This document shows positions 55,813 to 64,000 of a stretch of DNA of 64,000 bases, in pieces. Source of the stretch: Vandiemenella viatica (Eukaryota > Arthropoda > Insecta > Orthoptera > Morabidae); assembly GCA_031002005.1 (NCBI GenBank), contig CM061914.1, forward strand, positions 190,172,685 to 190,236,684. The letters are read 5' to 3'. Under the pieces are notes generated by a model. The model made no database searches, was not told the origin of the DNA, and was given only the letters and a program-made list of their open reading frames with translations. Every line of letters starts with the position of its first letter. Positions within the stretch are counted from its first letter, which is position 1. The translations under genes and the position numbers were made by a program.

Positions 55813-56212
55813 TGAAAAATAATTTTTCATATTCAGGATTGAATTTTACTTGTTAGTATCTCATTTTTTGTTTGTTTGTTAAACATTGTAATTATTTAAA
55901 ATAAATAATATTTCTATTTGAACCTATCTTTATTTTTCTTGATTATGAAATAAATTGTCACTAATAAACTGTATTTTTTAGTGTGACTATTTAACTTTGT
56001 GATGATACGCCTGATTTTATTTAGGTATTTCGTAATGTTGATCGTCAAGGAATTGACAGCTGCCTCCAGTGGGGCCGTCGGGAAGAGACACATTGTAAAT
56101 CGCTTAGAGGTCGGGCACCAGGCATCCACTAGGGGTTTGGGCATTGTCATTGGTTTGTTTTTAAGAATGAAAACAACTTACTTCATACAAATGGCTAATC
56201 TTTCTCTTGTAC

Positions 56213-56643
56213 CAGGGGTGGCCAACCCAAATGATCTCGCGGGCCATTTTGGAAGTGCATCATAACTCCGCGGGCCACATATAAAATTATATATCCCCAC
56301 TACAGACATTTTTTTAGAGACCAGATCTATTTTTACAAAAGTAAATTGTGTCAAGAATGAAAGCTGTAGAAAATAAGGGTCTACTTTAGGTAACAAGGTA
56401 GTAGGCTATAATAAATAAAAATAAATACATTTTTTTTAGTGAAAAATTGAAACATGAGCTATTATTGTGTTTACTATTATTCTTACATGTAAACATAGAT
56501 AATATAATAATAATGATTCTAAACGCACATTGTAAAGAAATATATAACACTAAAAATGAAATATAAAAAATATTTTGTAAAAGTATGATGAATCTCGCTG
56601 GCCAGAAAAATGTTCAGGCCGGGCCGCGGGTTGGTCACCCCTG
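56213..56643 (+). mobile_element. hAT-type miniature element, exact 8-bp duplication
   Basis: CAGGGGTGGCCAACCC at the left and GGGTTGGTCACCCCTG at the right. TCTTGTAC is exact at 56205-56212 and 56644-56651. Unit A has the empty site (TCTCTTGTACCAATTGC near 32845). Same family as 9642-10191, opposite orientation, 431 bp, no coding content. Confidence 0.95.
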
Positions 56644-57011
56644 TCTTGTACCAATTTCTTTTCTCCAGTTCGTGGTGCACTTCGATATATGTAGTCGAAT
56701 TTAACAGGTTGTGTATCTCTCCAAGCATTCTCGATACATACGAAAATATGTAAGAAGTCTGTTCCAGTTCGCGGCAAAGGCGGTGGTATTCGCCGAGACA
56801 TTCTCTCTTTTTATTGACGTCGTGAACCCAGAACCGTCTTCTTTTTTCTGCTTAGTGCAAACAAAAGAAGCAGAATCTCATCATTCCTTGACATGTTTTA
56901 TAAGAATTTACTAACCACAGAAAACTTATTAAAGTTTAAAGAATGAAATAAAGAAGTACAGACCTTTATAAAAGTAAACAAACAGAGTAATATTGTTATT
57001 GATGCACAACA

Positions 57012-57045
57012 TTTCGGCGACAATATTCTCCGTCGCCATCTTCAG
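57012..57045 (-). other. CTGAAGA-hairpin-GAAA motif 3' of Penelope fragment
   Basis: Minus strand: CTGAAGAT, then GGCGAC and GTCGCC as a perfect 6-bp stem around a 10-base loop, then GAAAT. The order CUGANGA, stem, GAAA is that of the hammerhead ribozyme core, known from Penelope-like elements. The extra U before the stem is not canonical. Confidence 0.45.
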
Positions 57046-57275
57046 GTACAGTTGCAAAGCCTTGAAGTCTGCTTTGATCGTGTTGTTTGAAAACTGTCAT
57101 GGCAACGACAGACGTTGTTATGTTGCCTAGCAACACCTGAGACGTCATTAGACGCCCGCGGAACACAAAAAGCAGAGCGTTGGTGACGAGCAGCCTCAAC
57201 AACAGGAATCCATGCATCACTTATCTGGAACCCACAATCCCTGTCAACCAAATCAGACGAGAGGCGAATTTCAAA

Positions 57276-57524
57276 TCGAGCGTGATGGATGAACGGGTTG
57301 ACGTTCTGGCCTCGCATTCGGGAGGACGCGGGTTCGAATCCCCGTCTGGGTATCCAAGTTTGGGTTTTCCATGGTTTCCCCAAATCACTCCAGGCAAATG
57401 CCGGGATGCTTCCTTCAAAAAGGCCATGGCCGAATTCCTTCCCGTTCCTTGTCCCCAGTCCCATCCCGCCTCTAATGACCTTAGCCGTCAACGAAGCGTA
57501 AAAAAACAAAAAACAAAAAAAAAA
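57276..57524 (+). mobile_element. SINE nested in Penelope 3' region
   Basis: CGAATTTCAAA is exact at 57265-57275 and 57525-57535. Head GATGGATGAACGGGTTGACG, B box GGTTCGAATCCCCG, core and an A-rich tail. Confidence 0.92.
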
Positions 57525-57583
57525 CGAATTTCAAACACTTCTTTAATGACGCTGTCCCAGAAGCCTCTCGCATGTGTCAGCAG

Positions 57584-57900
57584 CTAAGTCGCTTTGAAAT
57601 GGAAACCATGTCCTTCTGCCAAACTGTGTTCCGCCACTGCTGATTTGTCTTTTTGCCCCAGGCGAACATGTCGGGCGTGTTTCAAACAACGTTGTTTAAC
57701 ACACAGTATCGTCTGGCCGATGTACTTCTTTCCACATTCGCACGGGATGCAGTAAACTCCCGGTGTACGAAGCGCAAGGTCATCTTTTGGAGAGCGCATA
57801 ATACTACTCGGTTTGTTTCCCGAGAAACATTTGTAAGTAAACAACGCCGAGAAAAATTGCAGTCATTTATAAGTACAGATCTCTTGGCGAGAGAGGGTCT
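57584..57900 (-). pseudogene. Penelope-like GIY-YIG endonuclease fragment
   Basis: The minus-strand frame (86 codons from ATG 57844) reads PGVYCIPCECGKKYIGQT: GVY at residues 29-31 and YIG at 41-43, the two halves of a GIY-YIG nuclease. Then comes QRCLKHARHVRLGQKDKSAV and AEHSLAEGHGFHF, the conserved downstream helices (LGQxDKSAVAEHS is highly typical of Penelope-like elements). Upstream RT is missing or out of frame. In Penelope-like elements this domain nicks target DNA for priming. 5'-truncated, so not functional alone. Confidence 0.88.
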
Positions 57901-58120
57901 CACTAGACTGGTATTTATCGCTATAGTGTTGTCGCGTTCTGTATGTCAGGGCCTGGCACTCGATTTCAGGCACAATGGGTCACAATACAATAGGCTATCG
58001 ACCTTTGATTTCATATATTAATGAGTGGTTTTGTTAAAATGTGTCTAAGTATACGTATCGATGATGTCAGGAAGAGAAGATCGATTAATCGATAGGTAAA
58101 TAGTACAGTAGCAGTTGTGC

Positions 58121-58366
58121 AACCGAGCGTGGTGGTGTAACGGATAGCGTTCTGGCCTCGCATTCGGGAGGACGGCGGTTCGAATCCCCGTCCGGGCATC
58201 CAGATTTGGGTTTTCCATGGTTTCCCCAAATCACTCCAGGTGAATGCCGGGATGCTTCCTTCAAAAGGCCATGGCCGAATTCCTTACCATTCCTTGCCCC
58301 CATCCTTTCCCGTCTCTAAAGACCACGTTGTTAAAAGGGACGTTAAACTGTTAAAAAAAAAAAAAT
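58121..58366 (+). mobile_element. complete SINE in unit B
   Basis: CAGTTGTGC is exact at 58112-58120 and 58367-58375. Head AACCGAGCGTGGTGGTGTAA, B box GGTTCGAATCCCCG, core, then TTAAACTG and poly-A. Confidence 0.93.
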
Positions 58367-58483
58367 CAGTTGTGCGATAACAGTGATATAGTGAATCAGT
58401 GTGCGAGTGTTTTATGAAGATTTTCCGGGTGCACTTGGATACACAATTCGCGCTGCCACGTCGGAAAATGAACGCTGGCTTTC

Positions 58484-59689
58484 GCATTCGCTCCGTCACA
58501 CAAGGCAGAAGACTGGAATTTGTAACAGCCCCTAAATCCAGATTTTAAATAAAATTGTATTTTATGAATTATTGGTACCAAGCTAGGGGTTGAGTAAACA
58601 TGATTTTGTATGCTTTCGTTGTAATTGATTGTGCTTTGGTGAAAACGGGCCTTGTTTTATGAAAAGAAATTATATAAACACTATTTAATATGTTTAAGGA
58701 CAGTATTATGCAAGAAGAATTAATTAAATTTTTTTGACTCAAAGGATTAAGTTGAACTACGATGTTTTAAACCGATTTATGTGGATAATTCTATGTGTAA
58801 ATATCTCTAATATTCGTTTCTGTGCATTTCGTAATGATTGTAATTGATTTTGATTGTTTTTAATATGTTTTTAATTGTTTAAGTATTGTTATAGTTCGAG
58901 AAACATCTGTCGGAAGCCTTTGCAATATTCTGGAACTTTCTATGTAACTTATAAGCGACTGTCAGAGACGAGTTTTGGAAACAGTTTTTGCTTATGCAAG
59001 AAGTTTTGTAGTTCAGTAGTGTGTGAGTTTATAGCAGTATTGTCTTTGAAAGAAGTATTGAGTGTAATCGCTGCAGCTTGTGTTTACAGATGTAATCAGT
59101 ATCTTTGGAGCCTGATGTTTTGGAGAAATAAAAACAGTTAAAATCTGAAAATGTGTCTGGGAATAATTATTTCATCATTAACAATAAACTCCGAGATTCC
59201 TAACAAACTGTTTAAATACGATCTTTAAGAGTAATTAGCATGTGTTTAGTGGCCGTGTGATTGTTGTGTGGAGGTTGATGGTAGTGATTACTGTATAGAC
59301 TTCCTCGAACTTAGACTTTTCACTCGGAAGGACTTGCAAATTTCGGATTAATATCACTACTTGTCGGTTGGTGGTCGGTGTGTTTCTACCAATTTAACTG
59401 TTAGAATAAAAGTGTGTGTATCCGTATGCACCGACCACGTGTGTGTGTAAGGTTGCTATACCCTGTCACATGATGGATGTTTAAACTATTCAAAGAGTTG
59501 TAATTGCACGTAAATGCGCTCACCAGCCAGTCGTGGCGACCGTATTAGTAAAAACTATATTTATATATATACGAAATTTCGGTATCACCCATTAGGCGGT
59601 CAAACATCGTATTAGCTACCGTTTTAAATAAACTATAATTAACAGTAATTCTACATGGTTTATGCCCCTGACAGAACCAAATTTACTAG
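58484..59689. repeat. AT-rich part of unit B
   Basis: Counterpart of 32920-34040. No ORF above noise. Confidence 0.6.
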
Positions 59690-59920
59690 TGAAAACAGTA
59701 GTCTTACAAAAGGTGTAGAAAGATCCTCTTTCGTAGGTAAGGGGGTCAGGAATTTGAATGAGTTACCAAGAGAAACGATGAATAATTTACCGAAAACATT
59801 GAAAGAATTTATAGTTAAAATTTGTGGAGGGAAAATGTTTGTGGGCGCAGGAAAGGGGGAAGATTGGTGTGTAGGGAAATTGCCACCGTAGCGTGCAATC
59901 CATTGCAATTAAAAAAATAT
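59690..59920 (+). pseudogene. NLR-A 3' stub in unit B
   Basis: KGVERSSFVGKGVRNLNELP and RETMNNLPKTLKEF, then the 3' UTR to GCAATCCATTGCAATTAAA. Orthologous to 34040-34265 but with the frame better preserved. Confidence 0.75.
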
Positions 59921-60395
59921 AATAATTACGATTTGTTCAATCCACCTCTGAATTAGACGACAGACGTCGGAATATTGTGTCTGAATAACACTTTAACTCG
60001 GTTAGTTTCCTGTGAAGAATTTACCAGACTCGGTGTTATCCATACTGGTCTGGAAATGTGTGACCTCACGTTACCTTCACCTCGGAACAGGCAGATTAGC
60101 AGATTCGCTGGAAGCGCTCGCTGTGATTAATATTGCTGTGCGTGTTCTGACAGAAGCCGAAAAAAACAGCGGTTCCAATTATTTGGAATTATGTCCCCCC
60201 CCCCCCTGTCATGGAATCAGCTTTGATATCGTTCTGATTAAGTTAAATTACTGCACCACCGAATACTCGTATAATAAAAATAGACCCAGATAGGATTTTA
60301 TTCTAAAGGAAGAGCTGATGTGACAGTTATTAAGTACTTGCAGACGTATCTGCAACCAGGTGGGATTATTTTTTTATTTTTTTTTTAGGGTAAAG

Positions 60396-60628
60396 CCGAG
60401 CGTGGTGGTGTAACGGATAGCGTTCTGGCCTCGCATTCGGGAGGACGGCGGTTCGAATCCCTGTCCGGGCATCCAGATTTGGGTTTTCCACGGTTTCCCA
60501 AATAACTCCAGGCAAATGCCTGGGTACTTCCTTAAAAAGGCCATGGCCGAATTCCTTCCCATTCCTTTCCCCCATCCTTTCCCGTCTGTAATGACCTCGC
60601 TGTTGAGTGACGTAAAGCAGTTAAAAAA
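60396..60628 (+). mobile_element. SINE shared by units A and B (B copy)
   Basis: CCGAGCGTGGTGGTGTAACG, B box GGTTCGAATCCCTG and the core. Same site as 34758-34988; here the A box is intact. Confidence 0.85.
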
Positions 60629-60878
60629 TTTATTAATTTTCTTTTTTACAATCGTTCAGCATATTTAGGCTTTACAGATTGGAGTGGAAACAATCATAAA
60701 TTGAAAAAAAAAAAAAAAATTACTTGAATACATCGAACGGCGAGGCGTTTTCAGTGAAGTTAACTCATCGACTCCCTCAAGAACATTAAGCATAATAGTT
60801 TTATAGGAACATATCAGGTGATGATGTCTGAATTAGTTTCAGTTCTAAGTGTCAATTTAGAAGAGAAGATCCTGGGGT

Positions 60879-62460
60879 AAGGGGGCATCCATAAATTACG
60901 TGGGGTGTTTTTCCGGATTTCCGGACTCCCCCCCCCCCCATCCCCTCTGGTGAGACTTCGCGAGATCTGGCCGGACCCCGGCTCCCCCTCCCCCCGCCCC
61001 CCTCTGGTAAGATCTGTCCGTGAGACCCCCCCCCCTAAATATCGGCCACGCAACTTATTGAGACCTCTTTTTTTTTTTTAGCTCTACAGTCCAACAATTT
61101 TTTTCCAAAACGTCACGTGAGATTTCCGTAGACCCCCCCACCCCCTTTGCAGAGATTTAGCCTCACCCCCCCCCCCCTATTTCACTTCACTTAATTTATG
61201 GATGCCCCCCTGGGCACCAGATCCGACAGACCTACAAGAATCATCAGCCGCTTAGGGGCGTCCATAAATTACGTAATTACGTGAGGTGTAATAGGGGGGG
61301 GGGGGGTGTCCGGCGAAATCTCAGCAAAGGGACGGGGGTCTACGGAATTCTCACCTGAGGTTTTGGAAAAAAATTTTGGACTGTGGAGCTAAAAAAAAAA
61401 AGAAGTCTACAAATAGCGCGAATGTCGATTTTAGAGGAGTATTTCTACATCTACATACTGTATATACTCTGCAATTCACAAAATTGTGGGTGGCAGAGGG
61501 TGCTCAGCACCAAAGCTAATCTCTTTGCTGTGCATTCCAACCCCTAATGGTACGAGGGAAAAAAGAATTCATATAAGAATCAGTGCGGCACCTTATTTCT
61601 CTAATTTTATCTTTCCTGTCCTTCCGACTCAAATAGGTTGGTGGAAGAAGTATTTCACTACACTCGTAAGTGAAAGTGGAAGTACACATGTTTACCAATA
61701 AGTTTAAACGAAACGTGCGTCGTCTATCTACCAGAGACTCCCAGCCTAGTCTAGTAATCAGTTCTGTGACGCTTTCATAAGGAATGTACCAAGCGGTCAC
61801 AAATCGAGCGGCTCTTCTCTGTACTTTCTCCATACTTTCGATCAATCCCTTACGAAACGGGTCCCAAATGGCACAACAATAATCCAAATGTGGACGCACA
61901 AGAGATTTGTACGCTATCTCCTTTGTTTGTTCATTACGAATTTTTCAAGATTCGACCTATGAATCGCAGCCTAGAATTTGCTCTACCCACTAAAGAATTA
62001 ATGTGTATGTCCCATTTCATGTTCCTTTGTAGTGTTACTCCCAAATATTTCATTGAATCGACCATATCAATAACTGGATTGTTTAACTCGTATTTCTGAA
62101 CAATCGGATTCTTTTTGTTAGTTATGCTCATTGTCTTGCACTTTTTACAATTTAGAGTAAGTTGCCACTCAGCGCACCAAGCCAAAATAACATCCAGATC
62201 GCGCTGAATTTCTAAGCAATCGGCCAAATTTCTTACTTCCCTATAAATAACCGCATCATCAGCAAACAATCTAAAAAGGCTTTTCACTTTGTCTCCGAGA
62301 TCGTTTAAAAGTGGGGTTGACCGGATTTTGAAGGGTTGAGACCTAAAAAAAAGGTCTCCATAAGTTTCGAGGATGATTACTAGGGTGGGGTTCTCACGAA
62401 CGAGATCTTACCAGAGGGGGGGGGGCAGATCTCACCAGAGGGGGGGGACCGGAAAAACAC
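60879..62460. mobile_element. foldback element in unit B, split by NLR-B
   Basis: The left arm runs 60879-61210. The spacer 61211-61255 reads GGCACCAGATCCGACAGACC onward, the reverse complement of unit A's spacer. The right arm starts at 61256 and is interrupted by NLR-B (61446-62305). The doubled ACGTAATT lies in the right inner arm (61267-61283), whereas in A it is in the left. The right terminus is partly deleted. Confidence 0.85.
61446..62305 (-). pseudogene. NLR-B retrotransposon inside foldback arm
   Basis: The 3' end CTACATCTACATACTG lies at 61446. Minus strand: SLFRLFADDAVIYREVRNLA (62285-62225, motif C), CLEIQRDLDVILAWCAEWQL, DSMKYLGVTLQRNMKWDIHI, and then MRPHLDYCCAIWDPFRKGLI, QRRAARFVTAWYIPYESVTE and RCRTDSYMNSFFPRTIRGWN. 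One frameshift separates two long open pieces, so this is the youngest-looking NLR-B copy. It is 5'-truncated within the RT. Unit A has the empty site. Confidence 0.85.
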
Positions 62461-62464
62461 CTCA

Positions 62465-62800
62465 TGTTCCCCAGGGAGTAATATGCGGCTCCTGGCACTC
62501 TGAGAAGGTGTTTGTAGACGCGTCCTGCTTGCTCTTGGATAAACTGCGTGATGGTAGGTTGTCCGAGTTCGCGGTGCAACTGGGAGTTGCGGACGAACCA
62601 TAGAGCATCGACGGAGATCCGCAAGATTTTGTTTTGGAGCGACTGTATCCTCTGGCAGCGGCACCTCCCCAGACTGGGCAGGCGTAGAGGTCGAATTGAG
62701 GAGGTGTTAGTATGATAGTGATGTTACTCTTGACGGAAGACTTCCATTTATTTTCCGCAAGCGCCGCAAATCTCAGATCAGCTCCAAATCTCATCTGAAT
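62465..62800 (-). pseudogene. jockey-like RT C-terminal remnant (unit B)
   Basis: Minus strand: FDLYACPVWGGAA, then one frame over RISVDALWFVRNSQLHRELG, QPTITQFIQEQAGRVYKHL and RVPGAAYYSLG. It retains the ~60 bp deleted in unit A. Typical jockey post-RT text (ILRI..A.WFVRN..LHREL). Dead by frameshift and truncation. Confidence 0.75.
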
Positions 62801-63430
62801 CGCAAATCAAAGGACTGTTCAGGGCTACTGGTACACCTGCAGTGTCAACTTCTTTGACTTCCCTGCGAAGCCAACTCGAGATACAACTTTGATCTTCTAA
62901 TTCACTGCAGCTAACTTTCAGCAAAGACAACGCTCAGATTCAACATTTCTATAACATCTGACGACAAGTCTTCTTATTCATCATCCATCTGCAAGGCTAC
63001 AGTTTCTATATACATATATTTGTAGCGGGCAGTGTATGCTTTTACTTTTGAAATAGCGCCACGCAAAATCCGCCGAACCGATCTTGACAAGGTTTTCGTT
63101 GTTTGAAAGCTGTACCAATCGTACGTGACACCAGCCTATATATTATGTATGTAACTATAGAAACGTGGTTTATTATTCATACTATAATTTGTGACTGCCA
63201 TACACTCATCAGCCAAAACAGTATGACCACCTACTTACTAGCATATTGGTGCACCTTTCGAACGCAATACAGCAGCGATTCGGCCTAGCATGGATTCTAT
63301 AAGTCCTCAGTAGTCTTCCAGAGGTATCTGACACCAGATGGAATTTTACTGACGAATTCCATTTAAAGTGTGCTGCAATAATTTCGTGATTTCATATTTG
63401 TCCGGCACGGGCAAAGAAGCAAATTTTGTA
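62801..63430. repeat. non-coding part of unit B
   Basis: Counterpart of 36241-36860, including CACTCATCAGCCAAAACAGT at about 63200. Confidence 0.5.
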
Positions 63431-63439
63431 CACACTATC

Positions 63440-63517
63440 CAAAAAATCGTACAGCACGGGGTTATAAAACTTTGATCAGACCATCGCCTGAATACGGTGG
63501 TGTAGTGTGGCACCCAA
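63440..63517 (+). pseudogene. NLR-A fragment before hAT insertion (unit B)
   Basis: GYKTLIRPSPEYGGVVWHPN, as at 36870-36970, cut at CACCCAAAT by the next element. Confidence 0.65.
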
Positions 63518-64000
63518 ATCAGTGCTGCCAGCCACTTGGCTTTGAATATCCGTAGATATCCGCTAAAATTTCCGTAGATTTGGTACAAAAAATCCGTAGA
63601 CTTGCTAATTGAGAGACTGAAACAATAATTACTGAAGACACAGTTAAAATTAAGAATACTTTTATTTCCAGGTCTTTAAAATTACAAAAATAATATTCTA
63701 CATTGAAAGTAAGAAATATCTCTGAACATATTTTATACATCGTCACTTTCATCACTGCTGCTGCTATGCCAAGTGTTTTTTTTTTTTTTAAATTTTAATT
63801 TATTTTTCCATAATGACCATACCTTTTCTTTGTTGACATTAAATTTAGCATATCTTCTGTAACAGGAAATGTTAAAAAAACGACGCCCTTTGATTCTCGG
63901 ATAATGGTTAATCCTTCTCGGAATGCACTGCTTTGTAATCCTAGCCAACGAGCGTGTCACCGTGCATAGAGAGTGCGCCGATAGTTCTGTATTACGGTCT
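63518..64000 (-). mobile_element. hAT-like element, cut by window end
   Basis: Left end CAGTGCTGCCAGCCACTTGG. The minus strand again ends HSSSSDESDDV. Counterpart of 36979-37698; the right end lies outside the window. Confidence 0.8.

Larger units (their letters stand above)
56731..58483. mobile_element. 1.75-kb block private to unit B
   Basis: Bounded by GCATTC at 56725-56730 and 58484-58489; in unit A the flanks are joined (AAGCATTCGCACCGTC). It holds the Penelope fragment, two SINEs and a ~30-bp NLR-A scrap (CTGGCACTCGATTTCAGGCA at 57954). Whether it inserted as one piece or was deleted from A is open. Confidence 0.55.
54724..64000 (+). repeat. composite repeat unit B (continues past window)
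   Basis: Collinear with 31389-37440 in the same orientation. Private additions are the hAT-type element at 56213-56643, the 1.75-kb block 56731-58483 with the Penelope fragment and two SINEs, and NLR-B at 61446-62305. It reaches the window end inside the hAT-like element. Confidence 0.85.

Overview
This is eukaryotic, AT-rich, repeat-saturated DNA with no operons, ribosome binding sites, rRNA or tRNA genes, and no host gene that I can support. The repeat types point to an arthropod, most likely an insect with a large genome: tRNA-derived SINEs, jockey/CR1-like and RTE-like non-LTR retrotransposons, a Penelope-like element, Tc1/mariner, hAT, Harbinger-like and Helitron-like DNA. A polyneopteran (grasshopper, stick insect or similar) would fit, but that is inference. 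The only long, uninterrupted and convincing gene is a mariner-superfamily transposase (16093-17160).

Layout. 1-8 kb: non-LTR 3' fragments, a reverse-complement piece of a dispersed repeat (840-1480), SINEs, and a 619-bp Helitron-like element. 8-15 kb: an RTE-like reverse transcriptase (RT) remnant split by a SINE, a hAT-type miniature element with a nested 88-bp insertion, several RT fragments, and a 135-bp tandem duplication. 15.2-18.1 kb: a non-LTR RT split by a complete 2168-bp mariner-like element with 273-bp inverted ends. 18.1-25.9 kb: mostly unassigned AT-rich DNA, then a run of terminal-inverted-repeat elements (two hAT-like, one uncertain, one Tc1 with a nested SINE, one 441-bp MITE). 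26-31 kb: a four-unit tandem array, GC-richer unique DNA, two tandem RT fragments, a 249-bp palindrome, and an RT fragment split by a probable solo LTR.

31.4-37.4 kb (unit A) and 54.7-64.0 kb (unit B) are two same-orientation copies of one composite repeat. They share an internal miniature element, a MADF-like start exon, an RT tail, a SINE, a foldback element, a jockey fragment and a hAT-like element. Unit B also carries private insertions: a second hAT-like element, a Penelope-containing block with two SINEs, and another non-LTR fragment. The 44-bp spacer between the foldback arms lies in opposite orientations in A and B, together with a diagnostic 8-bp duplication in the adjoining arm. That indicates a flip by recombination between the arms.

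38-47 kb is mostly AT-rich DNA with a ~152-bp degenerate tandem array, SINEs and RT fragments. 47.6-49.7 kb is an RNase H-bearing non-LTR element split by a 1.4-kb LTR-like block. 49.9-53.2 kb is a nearly full-length but frameshifted RTE-like element that abuts a gap of exactly 1000 Ns (53250-54249). Many insertions keep their target-site duplications, so their relative order can be read directly. The genes here serve the mobility of the elements that carry them. Four GC-richer, repeat-poor islands (about 20.15-20.56, 27.15-27.70, 40.97-41.30 and 45.15-45.50 kb) are the best places to look for host regulatory sequence.
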